Notes under the pieces: model-generated | Databases searched by the model: none | Told to the model about the DNA's origin: nothing | Seen by the model: only the letters and a program-made list of their open reading frames with translations | Origin: Ardenticatenaceae bacterium | GTDB lineage: Bacteria; Chloroflexota; Anaerolineae; Promineifilales; Promineifilaceae | Assembly: GCA_020634415.1 (NCBI GenBank) | Contig: JACKBT010000022.1 | Location: 29,067-93,066, forward strand | DNA length: 64,000 bases | Direction of reading: 5' to 3' | In this document: positions 34,565 to 43,378 of the stretch, one piece after another | Numbering within the stretch: position 1 is the stretch's first letter | How the letters are laid out: the number at the start of each line of letters is the position of its first letter | Position numbers and translations under genes: made by a program

Positions 34565-36454
34565 TTACGGGATACCAATCGGCAAAGGCTGCGGCGCGAT
34601 CCGCAAAAGCAAATCCTCACTCCCACCCACTACAATCTGGTTATAATTCAAAAACGGCACCACCACTCGTACCGGCCCTGAAGAAGCCACGCCCGTAAAA
34701 CGGATCGTCCCCGTCTCATTCGTCGTACCAAACGAAAGCAAATTACCTGTGGCACTATCAAACAAGAAGACAGCCACATTAGCCACCCCTTCTGTTAATT
34801 CCGGTGTGTAGCTTTCATTCACATCATAATACAGCGTTACATTGATCGTCACATCTTGCCCGCCACCGGAAATGGAAGTCGCTGTTGGCAGCGGTTGAAA
34901 CTGCACAATTGGCGGCGTAGGCGTGGGGGTTGCTGAGGGCAGTACAAAAGGCGTAGGCGTTGCTGGAAATGTAGGGAAAACAAAAGTAGTTGGCGTTGCC
35001 TGAGGGGTACTTGTGGCAACTGTGCCGCCAGTTCCACCAGTTGAAGGTGGCGCAGGCGGGAAGGTGGCTGTCGGGGTTGGCGTGGCTGTGGCTATGGTAG
35101 ATGAACAGACCAACTCATATGTCTGGAGCAGTGATTCTTCATACGTCGGCACATTAACCGGGCCAACCACAATATATAACCAGCCCGTGTACGTAGCTAG
35201 ATACGACACTTTACTGCTAAAATCGGGCGTATCGCCTGTGGCATCTTCCCGATCATCATTGCCAATCCAGGGGTTAAATGGGTTCCCATTCTGATCCCAC
35301 AAGATAATATTTGTGTCCGTAAAGGGCGACAAGTTCTGGGTTTCACAGGTATACTCGATGCCGGTTTTCACCCACAGGCGGAAAATGTCCGTGTCTTGTT
35401 CACTACCGTTGGTAGGAATGAAATTCAAACTTAAGGTCTCGCCCACACCTATCAAACAAGCATATTCAATCGTGCTGTTCCATTCACAACTATCACCCGC
35501 TAAAGGGGTCCCTGTGGGGGTGAATGTAGGCGTAGGGGTTGCTGTTGAGGGGGCAATTTCGACAACCGAGAAACAGTAGGTTTTATTGGCCGGGTCAGAG
35601 GGATCTTGGTTGATTACACGGGCAAAGTAAAAACCATCCTGATCAGCCTCAATTTCCACTTCAGAACGACGCTCACCTCCAAAATCATCATTGGTGGTAA
35701 TAAGGTCCCCTTGTGGATCATAAACGTTCAAAACCGTGTCCACGCCGGCATCGAGTTCGTCGGTGAAGATTTGATAGGTAAAGTTATCTTTGGCAAAAAA
35801 GGTGAAGTAGTCAATATCGCCAACAGGCCATAAGGTGTTGTTGCAAAAGTCCTGACCGGGTGCAATCTCGGTAGCATCGGCGAAGGTGTTATTAGGTTCG
35901 TATTGATCGGCATAGATGGGCTGGTTGCCCGTTGGAGTGCGGGTGGGAGTGCTGGTAGGAGCGGTGTCGTCGTCGTCAATGATTAATTCGGCCGTTCGCA
36001 AACTGCCCAATGTGGCGTTAACCGGATTCTCTAAAACCAAATTAACGACTTCATCCCCTTCAAATACGTTGTCGTTCACAATTGTGACCGAAAAACTCTC
36101 TGGGTTACTGGTGCCAACCGTAAAGGTGAGTGTACCCGACTTCTCGATGTAGTCCGTCCCCGGTGTGGCATCACCTTGTAATGTGAAATAGTCAACTGTT
36201 ACGGTTTGGGTGGGAACGGCCGATAATTCTACACTAATACTCGCCGTCCCAGCACTCTCCAATCGAGTAAACGAAGTACTGGTAAAAGAAACTTGAGGCA
36301 AGGCATCTGGTGCCGATGGGGGAGCCGCTTGTACGGCCTTTGGCACAAGCAGATCAGGCGCAACTAAAAACACAGACACGACCACAAGCAATGTAGCTAC
36401 CGGTAATAAGCCTAAAAGCAGACGAGGAATCGGTTGAAGAGAGGCATGTTTCAT
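34565..36454 (-). CDS. secreted multi-domain protein: Calx-beta, two PPC-like domains, CNA-B-like end
   Basis: 629 aa. A signal or anchor helix (LLLGLLPVATLLVVVSVFLV) is followed by a Calx-beta domain (residues about 50-160; VDYFTLQGDATPGTDYIEKS). Then come a Thr-Pro linker and a pre-peptidase C-terminal domain (YADQYEPNNTFADATEI to CFSVVEI), a second PPC-like domain with Cys pairs (CEWNSTIEYACLIG), and long Thr/Pro-rich linkers. A C-terminal beta domain (INVTLYYDVNESYTPELTEG) resembles repeats of Sdr/CNA-B type. No enzyme core is seen, so this looks like an adhesin or surface-display protein. Confidence 0.82.
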   Translation of the reverse strand: MKHASLQPIPRLLLGLLPVATLLVVVSVFLVAPDLLVPKAVQAAPPSAPDALPQVSFTSTSFTRLESAGTASISVELSAVPTQTVTVDYFTLQGDATPGTDYIEKSGTLTFTVGTSNPESFSVTIVNDNVFEGDEVVNLVLENPVNATLGSLRTAELIIDDDDTAPTSTPTRTPTGNQPIYADQYEPNNTFADATEIAPGQDFCNNTLWPVGDIDYFTFFAKDNFTYQIFTDELDAGVDTVLNVYDPQGDLITTNDDFGGERRSEVEIEADQDGFYFARVINQDPSDPANKTYCFSVVEIAPSTATPTPTFTPTGTPLAGDSCEWNSTIEYACLIGVGETLSLNFIPTNGSEQDTDIFRLWVKTGIEYTCETQNLSPFTDTNIILWDQNGNPFNPWIGNDDREDATGDTPDFSSKVSYLATYTGWLYIVVGPVNVPTYEESLLQTYELVCSSTIATATPTPTATFPPAPPSTGGTGGTVATSTPQATPTTFVFPTFPATPTPFVLPSATPTPTPPIVQFQPLPTATSISGGGQDVTINVTLYYDVNESYTPELTEGVANVAVFLFDSATGNLLSFGTTNETGTIRFTGVASSGPVRVVVPFLNYNQIVVGGSEDLLLRIAPQPLPIGIP

Positions 36455-36560
36455 AGTTGTGCGTGCTCACACCAAGTTAGGCGGGATTATATGCAGTCAC
36501 TATAACTATCGCAAATTTGGCATTGAGCAATCCCCACCCGTTTACCAATTACTCACAACA

Positions 36561-36599
36561 AAAAACCGGGTTCTGCACTTTCATGTCCAGAACCCGGTC
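36561..36599 (-). terminator. Rho-independent terminator of clpP
   Basis: On the minus strand, ACCGGGTTCTG/CAGAACCCGGT (11-bp stem) is followed by a TTTTTT run. It lies about 40 bp after the clpP stop. Confidence 0.92.
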
Positions 36600-36637
36600 T
36601 ATCACTCCTATTACAGGAGACCCTGATCACCAGTTTT

Positions 36638-37243
36638 TTAGATTGTTTCCGAACCTGTTAAAACCTCGTCAACCAGACCATATTCTTTAGCTTGTTCGGC
36701 CGTCATATAAACATCACGATCCGTATCTTCCTCAATCTGTTCGATGGTACGCCCCGTGTGTCGGCTGAGAATCTGATTGATAGTGGACCGCAGACGAATA
36801 ATCTCTTGAGCCTGAATGGCAATATCCGAAGCCTGGCCCTGCGCCCCACCCAAAGGTTGGTGCATATGAATGGTAGCATGAGGCAGGGCATATCTCATCC
36901 CTTTCGTACCTGCCGTCAACAAGATGGTACCAAAACTGGCAGTAAAACCTACCGCCACCGTAGAAATGGGGCATTCTACCTGACGCATGGTGTCATAAAT
37001 CGCCATACCAGAGTAGACTACACCACCGGGGCTGTTAATATACATGCGAATCGGTTTAGTAGGGTCTTCCCGTGCCAAGTAGAGTAGCTGAGCAACAGTG
37101 AGGTTAGCAATTTGGTCGTTAATGGGGGTTCCCAAAACAATAATCCGCTCTTTAAGGAGCAGAGAATAAATATCATATGCGCGTTCGCCGCGGCCATCGC
37201 GTTCTATCACCATGGGAACCAGGGAAGTTGGTAGGTCAAACAT
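36638..37243 (-). CDS. clpP: ATP-dependent Clp protease proteolytic subunit
   Basis: 201 aa, family length. The N-terminal processing-type segment is [19 protein letters not shown]. The catalytic triad is Ser103 (VGFTASFGT), His128 (HMHQPLGG) and Asp177 (DTDRDVYM). The Ser motif differs from the usual QAASMGA, which suggests a lineage-specific paralogue. It forms the tetradecameric chamber fed by ClpX or ClpA. It lies 90 bp downstream of the trigger-factor gene on the same strand, but clpX does not follow; the next minus-strand gene is a surface protein. Confidence 0.95.
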   Translation of the reverse strand: MFDLPTSLVPMVIERDGRGERAYDIYSLLLKERIIVLGTPINDQIANLTVAQLLYLAREDPTKPIRMYINSPGGVVYSGMAIYDTMRQVECPISTVAVGFTASFGTILLTAGTKGMRYALPHATIHMHQPLGGAQGQASDIAIQAQEIIRLRSTINQILSRHTGRTIEQIEEDTDRDVYMTAEQAKEYGLVDEVLTGSETI

Positions 37244-37333
37244 ATTTTTCTCCTTGATGCGTCATGCGCTGCCTATACAGACGCAAACCGCGAGTTAGAA
37301 GGCGCAGTGTAGCGGTTGAATGTTAGATTTACG

Positions 37334-38812
37334 TTATTCTTCTTCATCAACGGCCGTTTCTTCTTCTGCCGCTTCCAATTCCGCTAAATCAGGCGCATTG
37401 CCCGTCACAATCGCTTCCACCCGCTCCAAAACCTTCTCCATCAAAATCTCACTGCTCATCATCTCAAAAGCCATGCCCTGACGGTAATAGTCACGCATCC
37501 CCTCACGCAGTTTTTCATCATCAAAACGGCTAATCCGCTCCTCAATCAGCGCATCAATATCCGCCGCCTTCACCCGAATCTTCTCATCCATAATCAGTTG
37601 ACGCAGCACCAATTGACGACGCAGCCGCTTTTCGGCCGTTTCCCGAAAATCCTCACGCACATCCGCCTCTTCCTGGCCCTGCATCAGCAAAAACTCATCC
37701 CACTCCCAGCCCGAACGCTTCACCTGATTCTGATACGATTCAATCATATCATCAATCTCTTGCGCAACGGCCGCTGGCGGATACACCATCTCCTGCAAAC
37801 CTTCCAGCAAATCATCAATCATGCCCTCAAGTAAAGCATCCTTAAACTCAGATTCAGCCTGATTTTGCAGCTCCTCATGCAAACTCTCTTTCAATTCATC
37901 CAGCGTCTCATAGTTACCCTCCGCCTTGGCTAACTCATCATCCAGCGGGGGCAGAGTGCGGCTTTGCACATTCAACACCGAGATATTGAACGCAGCCTGG
38001 CGGCCAGCGTACTCTTCCTCATCAAAATCCTCAGGGAAGGTAATCGTAAACGTCTTCGACTCACCCACAGACATCCCCACCAGATTATCCACAAACTCCT
38101 GACCGAAGAACAGCCGCTCACTATCCATCACCAGGTCAATATTTTCATAATCAAAGATGACATTGCTTGCCTCTTCTTCATCATCCCCCTCTACATCATC
38201 TGCACCGGCTTCTACATCGGCGTCAGCTTCATCAGCAACGGCCGTTTCCTCCACCACAGCCCCCTCTTCCTCTTCCGCCACAGACTCATCTTCCAGCAGT
38301 TCACCCTTACCACTCAGCGTCACCTTATCACCCGCCTCAATCGGCCGTTCCACAACCTCCACCACCTCATGATGACCGCGAACATGCTCCAACGCCTCCG
38401 CCAACGCCTCCTCAGTCACCTCAACCGGCTCCAACTCCTTACGAATCGAACGATACTCACCCAAAACTACCTTCGGTGTCAACGGAATCGTAAAACTAAA
38501 CACCAGCGGCTCCAACTCCATATCATCCATACTCGACTGAGCATAAACATCCGCTTCCGTTTGCTCCAAAACTTCCGTAAAAATATCTTGAGCGATACTC
38601 TCCACCGCCTCAGCCCGCACCGCATCGCGGCCAAAACGACGCAAAACCACCCCATAAGGCGCTTTACCCCGGCGGAAACCCGGCACATGAATCTCACGCG
38701 CCAACTCCTGGGCCGTCTTGCGCATCGCCTTCTCCACGCGCTTCTCATCTACTTCCACGCGCACCTTCAACTGTCTTTGGTCATCTTCTTCTGTATGAAT
38801 CGTAAGTGTCAC
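37334..38812 (-). CDS. tig: trigger factor (ribosome-associated chaperone)
   Basis: 492 aa, slightly longer than usual. The ribosome-binding signature GFRRGK is at 45-50. The FKBP-type prolyl isomerase domain (from about residue 155; IEAGDKVTLSGKGEL) is split by an unusual acidic insert (residues about 171-215, rich in Glu, Asp, Ala), then resumes with LFFGQEFVDNLVGMSVGESK. The helical C-terminal chaperone arms follow, and the end is again acidic. It acts at the ribosome exit tunnel on nascent chains. Classic tig-clpP order. Confidence 0.95.
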   Translation of the reverse strand: MTLTIHTEEDDQRQLKVRVEVDEKRVEKAMRKTAQELAREIHVPGFRRGKAPYGVVLRRFGRDAVRAEAVESIAQDIFTEVLEQTEADVYAQSSMDDMELEPLVFSFTIPLTPKVVLGEYRSIRKELEPVEVTEEALAEALEHVRGHHEVVEVVERPIEAGDKVTLSGKGELLEDESVAEEEEGAVVEETAVADEADADVEAGADDVEGDDEEEASNVIFDYENIDLVMDSERLFFGQEFVDNLVGMSVGESKTFTITFPEDFDEEEYAGRQAAFNISVLNVQSRTLPPLDDELAKAEGNYETLDELKESLHEELQNQAESEFKDALLEGMIDDLLEGLQEMVYPPAAVAQEIDDMIESYQNQVKRSGWEWDEFLLMQGQEEADVREDFRETAEKRLRRQLVLRQLIMDEKIRVKAADIDALIEERISRFDDEKLREGMRDYYRQGMAFEMMSSEILMEKVLERVEAIVTGNAPDLAELEAAEEETAVDEEE

Positions 38813-39049
38813 AACATTACCTCGTAATCTAGCAGCCCTAACAACGCCGCCTGAAATATCAAATTTTAAGTCTACCGTCCCAACCCGGTTTCACCCCACT
38901 CGCTTGGGCAACATAAAATAAGTTTCTCAGCCAAAATGAGCTTTTTGGGATTCATTCATTTTTTACAATGATCAAATTGGGGGAACTCATCTACAGGCTT
39001 GCACCCAATTGTCAAAAAAGCCTTGCCCATGCAACGCCATTTTGTCTGA

Positions 39050-39131
39050 TGGGGATGGCGGGACTTGAACCCACACGCCTTGCGGCACATGATCCTAAGT
39101 CATGCGCGTCTGCCAATTTCGCCACATCCCC
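39050..39131 (-). tRNA. tRNA-Leu (anticodon TAG)
   Basis: On the minus strand: acceptor GGGGATG/CATCCCC, anticodon stem CATGA/TCATG with loop CTTAGGA (anticodon TAG, reading CUA/CUN), long variable arm (TGCCGCAAGGCGT), T loop TTCAAGT. CCA is not encoded (TCA follows), unlike tRNA-Pro at 32504. Confidence 0.95.
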
Positions 39132-39202
39132 AGCAAGCCAGCAATTATACCATTGCCAGGGGCTTTGCCAAGCGACAAACAGCGTGTTATAGTCAACCAT
39201 CT

Positions 39203-40093
39203 ATGCGCATGGGCAGTGCAGGCATTCTCGTCAACGAACTCGGTCAGGTACTCCTCATCCGACGCAACGATACGCGCACCTTTGCCCCGCCCGGCGGCGG
39301 CTTAGAGACTGGTGAACTACCTCCCGACAATGCCGCCCGCGAGGTGCGCGAAGAAACAGGCATTATTGCCATGCCCGTGCGCCTCGTAGGTCTTTATTAT
39401 TGGCGGCCTCGCAATGTAGGCTTCTTAAATTTTTACTTTCGCTGCATCCAGCGCGGTGGCGAATTGCAGCCATCGGCCGAATCGCCTCAAGTAGGATTTT
39501 TCACCACAACCCCCCTGCCCCAACCTATGCTGCGCGTCCATCGTCTGCGGATTCAAGAAGCCCTCACACATGCTGGTGGACGGCCGTTTTGGTCCCAACA
39601 ACCCATTCCCTTCGCCACCAAACTCAGCTACACCTTCATGCGCCGCCTCGTCTACCCCTACCTCGACTGGCAGCGGCGGCGCAAAGGTGTGCCACCCTAT
39701 ATACCACCACCCACCTGGCAAACGGCCGTCTCCCTCATCATCACCAATCCCGACGGCCACATCCTTTGGCAGCGCAACGGCGACACCTGGCAGCTACCCG
39801 GCGGCGATGCCATAGCCGATGTCCCTCCCTGGCAAACGGCCGTTCACCACAGTCAAACCCAACTACAACAAGCCATCACCCTCACCCACCTCACCGGCGT
39901 ATACCCCAGCCCAGACAAACCCCACATGACCTTCACCTTTGCCGCCGAATTAGCCAACGGCCGTCTCCCCACCACCGCCAACCTTGCCTACTTCCCTCCC
40001 AGCGCAGAACCCCAAACCAGCCACCCCACCCACAAAGCCCAGGCAGCCGATGCCCTATCATCCCAAGAAGAGACAATCTTTCGCTTCCAATAG
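39203..40093 (+). CDS. Nudix hydrolase with a second, degenerate Nudix-like domain
   Basis: 296 aa from ATG 39203 (39209 also possible). The first domain has an intact Nudix box (GGLETGELPPDNAAREVREE, then TGI). The second half begins TAVSLIITNPDGHILWQRNG and shows a matching GDTWQLPGGDAIAD, but the REUXEE part is replaced by HHSQTQLQQA, so it cannot bind metal in the normal way. The first domain should hydrolyse a nucleoside diphosphate linked to X. Its start lies close behind the tRNA-Leu gene on the other strand. Confidence 0.85.
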   Translation: MRMGSAGILVNELGQVLLIRRNDTRTFAPPGGGLETGELPPDNAAREVREETGIIAMPVRLVGLYYWRPRNVGFLNFYFRCIQRGGELQPSAESPQVGFFTTTPLPQPMLRVHRLRIQEALTHAGGRPFWSQQPIPFATKLSYTFMRRLVYPYLDWQRRRKGVPPYIPPPTWQTAVSLIITNPDGHILWQRNGDTWQLPGGDAIADVPPWQTAVHHSQTQLQQAITLTHLTGVYPSPDKPHMTFTFAAELANGRLPTTANLAYFPPSAEPQTSHPTHKAQAADALSSQEETIFRFQ

Positions 40094-40211
40094 GTATAGG
40101 TAGGTAGAAAAGAGCCATAATCGCCCTCATTGGCCTTTCTGCCCCTTACCCAAATCCATTCCCTTATGCACTTCACTCCGCCAAAAACATGACAATTATC
40201 ACCACACATCC

Positions 40212-40237
40212 TGCCTATTGTAACTACAATATAGGCA
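40212..40237. promoter_or_regulatory. inverted repeat upstream of an unknown gene
   Basis: TGCCTATTGTA and TACAATATAGGCA pair with a 2-nt bulge around an AC centre. It lies 80 bp before ATG 40317. Operator or small stem; nothing further can be said. Confidence 0.4.
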
Positions 40238-40316
40238 GCAACAGTTCCATAATAACCACAGTAAACAGCTAAAAAAGCAAGCTGACTTGCAAAACTATTT
40301 AAGAGGCAAACATAAA

Positions 40317-41087
40317 ATGACAGTACATCTATACCTTTCGCTCATTCCCGAAGCCCTCATTGCTTCGATGTTATCCCCCGAAGAATTCGGCTCCTACTAC
40401 GCCGTCGGCAGCCATAAAAAGCTGCATGGGCAAGCCATCTTCGCCGAAATAGACCCCAACTTCAAAAGTGATTATTTCAAACTAGAAGAAGGCTTAAAGC
40501 GCTGTGTGCCCCATGCAGACGGCCGTCCCAAGCGCAGCGTCTACATCTCCACCTACCGCGTGTTAGAACACGTGCCAATGGATGTCATTCAAAAACTCTA
40601 CCTCGTCAGTGCCTATGGCGAAGTGCTAGGTCTAGATGCCAGCGCCGACTTTCCCAGCAATGGCAACGGGCTGCACATGTATCAGGAATTAGCACCTGTC
40701 AGCCCCTTAGTCGTTAGCACCCTTGCCCCCATTGATTTCTACAAGTTTGTCATCCAAGACCAAGACAATCTCATCCATTTACCGGCCATTTCTTTTGTAG
40801 AACTCCGCTTAGGCGAACTGGCAACCAATCCCGAATATGGCAATCTACAAGACTTGCCCTACCATTATGTCAACCATTTACGCGAATGCCTCATGGGCCT
40901 GGAAGATAAAGCAGTGCAAACCAAAATGGTCAATCGCGTCCAATCACCCGAATTTCTCTATCGCACCATCGAAAGCGGGCTTTACATCGGCAACAACGAT
41001 CAACTGCTTTACTTCCCCCTGCCCTCCCGCGACGATTTGCGTGGCAAATATTACCGCTGGTGGCGTTCAGCCAATGCCGCATCCTAA
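40317..41087 (+). CDS. conserved-looking protein of unknown function
   Basis: 256 aa, soluble, without signal or membrane helix. AGAGG stands 9 bp before ATG 40317. The sequence has tidy secondary-structure periodicity (VHLYLSLIPEALIASMLSPE at the start; FLYRTIESGLYIGNNDQLLY near the end) and no motif I recognise. LHGQAIFAEIDP and RVLEHVPMDVIQKLYLV are segments that might help a search. A strong hairpin terminator follows, so it is a single-gene transcript. Confidence 0.75.
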   Translation: MTVHLYLSLIPEALIASMLSPEEFGSYYAVGSHKKLHGQAIFAEIDPNFKSDYFKLEEGLKRCVPHADGRPKRSVYISTYRVLEHVPMDVIQKLYLVSAYGEVLGLDASADFPSNGNGLHMYQELAPVSPLVVSTLAPIDFYKFVIQDQDNLIHLPAISFVELRLGELATNPEYGNLQDLPYHYVNHLRECLMGLEDKAVQTKMVNRVQSPEFLYRTIESGLYIGNNDQLLYFPLPSRDDLRGKYYRWWRSANAAS

Positions 41088-41117
41088 CTGATTTTGTTCT
41101 TCATTTGCAATCGCAAT

Positions 41118-41150
41118 AAAACGGCCGTATGCACCCATACGGCCGTTTTT
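41118..41150 (+). terminator. terminator built from two ACGGCCGT copies
   Basis: AAAACGGCCGTATG / CATACGGCCGTTTT, a 14-bp stem with loop CACC and a following T-run. It starts 31 bp after the stop of the 40317 gene. Both arms contain the dispersed octamer palindrome. Confidence 0.88.
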
Positions 41151-41526
41151 ATTACCAACAACACTCAAGCTCTCCTCAGCGGCACACTCGTTGGCAAATC
41201 CAGCAACCACTGCAACATCCTATTCAAACCAATCATCACTTTAGGTCTTGAAGATGGAGTCACTATAGAAAACAAACGTCAGCACTTTTCGGCAAAACCG
41301 TCAGCGTACCTTACAATCCGCTGAGGATTAAACAACCTACGGAACTGCACACTGACCTACCTCAGCCCCAAAGCCTGTCGCGGTGAAGAGCGAGATAAAC
41401 GTGCCGAATTCAGCAACGACCAAACCTCTCTAGGATACTCCTCCGGGAGCTTTATCTCCAGAGCAAAGGTCTCGACGAAAACCTCCCAGAAAGTTGGTAG
41501 TTACCTCATTCATTGATTCCCCATCA
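41151..41526. other. intergenic stretch without recognisable gene
   Basis: No convincing coding frame. The piece GGCAAAACCGTCAGC (about 41291) recurs near 43338, where it is again followed by a GCTGAGG/TGGCGAGG-like tail, so a small dispersed repeat is present at both ends of the CHAT gene region. Confidence 0.5.
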
Positions 41527-42975
41527 TTAAAACTCGTCAAGCACCACACCCACCATCTCCCCCGAAACCGTTTCTGCCGTTTGGTTCACTTCAGCCTTTG
41601 TGCCTTCGGCAAACCCCTCCCCTTCCACACCAATCGCCACACCCGCAACCTCACCAAAATTCTGGTTTAGCTTGAAGTTGCTTTTGATAAGTTTGGCCCG
41701 AATGCTGACAACTTTGCCATCTTCAGCTACCAAGTCCACCGATTGGTTGATGACTTTGCGAAACTCTTCTGCCGCTGGCCCAGCATGTTGCATTCGTTCG
41801 GGGAAGAGCTTCCCATTTGGCAAACGACTATACAGAACAGGCACACCCCACTCAATCGGCACCTTCATCTCAGGCTCAGGGTTCGTGGTCAAATTCAGCA
41901 AAGTAGCCCGCCGCCCCGCAAACATAGCCTCATCCAGCGACAAACCAGCCGCCAAAGCCATATAAAAAGCCTCACTAAAAGCAATCGCCGCCGCATCCTC
42001 CACACGATGCTGCATTGCCAATACGGCCGGGATTTCATAAGCCGTTAACGCGCCCGCAATCGTGTCCCAGGGATAGTTTTCATCCCGCTCCCCTGTCTGG
42101 CAGGCCCCCAAAAAGGCCAAACGCACCCCAGCCCGCCCCAAAGCAACCGCCACATCATTGGCCCGCATTCGCGCTTCGGCCCGCGACGTTTTATCTGCTT
42201 CCAAAAGCAAAGCACCTTCTCTTTTATCTTTGCCGCCCGCTTGGGCTTTGTCCCGCTTCTTTTCCACCACACCATGACCCGCAAAATGGAAGATATAGGT
42301 ATCTGACGGCAGCCGCTCGATATCCATAGGCGTGGCGGAGGTGATGGGCGGAGCTAAGGTAAGTTTTACGCCGTCTACGTTGAAATCTTTAACGGCCGTC
42401 TCAATATTCGCCATCTCCTTATCCACATTCAACGCAGCCTGACCCTCAGGCAGTGCCGAAGCCACCACCATACGCAAATCCGTAATATCCTGGCTGCGGG
42501 CAGCAATAACAGGGTGTTTATGGGGCAGTGGTTCGTGACGGATGATGGAAATACGGCCGTTTAACACCAAAAAACCCGCCATCGAATCCGGCCCACCCAG
42601 CAAATTCAAATACACAAACTCCCACGGAAACACCTTCAAAGCATAATCCGCAATAATCATACGCAAGCGCACCCCTCCCTCCGTACCCGCCAGCGCATAA
42701 GCCCGCTTAAACGCCTCCCGAATCCCCCCCTCCTCCGGCAGCAAACAGTCCGCCAACTCCTTGCCCAAAGCAATCAACCGTTGCAGCGTAATCACCTTAT
42801 CTTCCAAATCCCATTGGATCATCTCAGTCGGCCGTTTTTCCCCCGGCACCACCACCGGCAAAACAGACTCCCCCACCTCCGGCGTCGGCAGCAAAGACAC
42901 CTGACAAAACCCCGTCTCATCTGGAGCAGCCGCCAAATAAAGTTTGAAATCAATATACTGTCGTTCGTTTGTCAT
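41527..42975 (-). CDS. CHAT-domain (caspase-like) protease
   Basis: 482 aa; TAGGAG 8 bp before ATG. The catalytic dyad is His234 (IFHFAGHGV) and Cys292 (FLGACQTGE), and the YEIPAVLAMQHRVEDAAAIA block is typical of CHAT proteins. The N-terminal 200 residues (VYLNLLGGPDSMAGFLVLNG, RISIIRHEPLP) belong to the usual extended CHAT fold. The last 75 residues form a separate small domain (VINQSVDLVAEDGKVVSIRA to VNQTAETVSGEMVGVVLDEF). CHAT proteases act in bacterial defence or cell-death cascades, cleaving a partner protein. No gasdermin-like or other obvious substrate gene is adjacent. Confidence 0.88.
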   Translation of the reverse strand: MTNERQYIDFKLYLAAAPDETGFCQVSLLPTPEVGESVLPVVVPGEKRPTEMIQWDLEDKVITLQRLIALGKELADCLLPEEGGIREAFKRAYALAGTEGGVRLRMIIADYALKVFPWEFVYLNLLGGPDSMAGFLVLNGRISIIRHEPLPHKHPVIAARSQDITDLRMVVASALPEGQAALNVDKEMANIETAVKDFNVDGVKLTLAPPITSATPMDIERLPSDTYIFHFAGHGVVEKKRDKAQAGGKDKREGALLLEADKTSRAEARMRANDVAVALGRAGVRLAFLGACQTGERDENYPWDTIAGALTAYEIPAVLAMQHRVEDAAAIAFSEAFYMALAAGLSLDEAMFAGRRATLLNLTTNPEPEMKVPIEWGVPVLYSRLPNGKLFPERMQHAGPAAEEFRKVINQSVDLVAEDGKVVSIRAKLIKSNFKLNQNFGEVAGVAIGVEGEGFAEGTKAEVNQTAETVSGEMVGVVLDEF

Positions 42976-43046
42976 TTTTCACTCCTAGATTTTGGGGATA
43001 TTAGCTAAAAAGCAGGGGTAATCATTAATCCCAACGAACTGTTCAC

Positions 43047-43119
43047 CCTCCCGGAGGTTTTCCCTCGAGAGAGCCTCCGTAAAAGAAGCCTCCAGGAGGA
43101 TTTTTCACTCGAGGGACTG
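43047..43119. repeat. CTCGAG-centred inverted repeat
   Basis: Two similar units (CCCGGAGGTTTTCCCTCGAG and CCAGGAGGATTTTTCACTCG) and the complementary GAGCCTCCGT form overlapping hairpins just upstream of the CHAT gene's promoter side. Confidence 0.6.
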
Positions 43120-43147
43120 AATAATTATAATCCCAATACAAAGTGCT

Positions 43148-43250
43148 TTTGGTTCTTTGGGAATTCATGGGGTTGACACCAAATGTAGGGTCGAGGCGTG
43201 CCTCGACCCTACCACAAATACCGATCATCCCGTCAAACCCTAAAGACCCG
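43148..43250. repeat. GTAGGGTCGAGGC-type repeat element, copy 1
   Basis: Left flank TTTTGGTTCTTTGGGAATTC, then ATGGGGTTGACACC, then the palindrome GTAGGGTCGAGGC/GCCTCGACCCTAC (43185-43212), then CCGATCATCCCGTCAAA. Copies occur at 57165 and, in reverse, at 59938. The remainder of 42976-43378 holds no gene. Confidence 0.85.
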
Positions 43251-43378
43251 TGCTTTTTTCGCCATCAGCTTCTCCCTACACTATTCTTTTGAGGCTCCAA
43301 GAGAAAGTCCTTATAGTAAAACATGGACTTAGTTTAGGCAAAACCGTCAGCACTTCCTCAGCACTGGCGAGGATTGAA

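Noticed and set aside
34565..36454. Surface protein as part of a protease (because of PPC domains)
   Set aside because: No peptidase core is present; PPC domains also occur in non-enzymatic surface proteins.
37964..38827. 287-codon plus-strand frame
   Set aside because: Antisense shadow of the trigger-factor gene; composition is His/Leu/Thr-rich without domain features.
41094..41324. 76-codon frame after the 40317 gene
   Set aside because: It runs through the terminator hairpin and a dispersed repeat; no ribosome site and no protein-like pattern.
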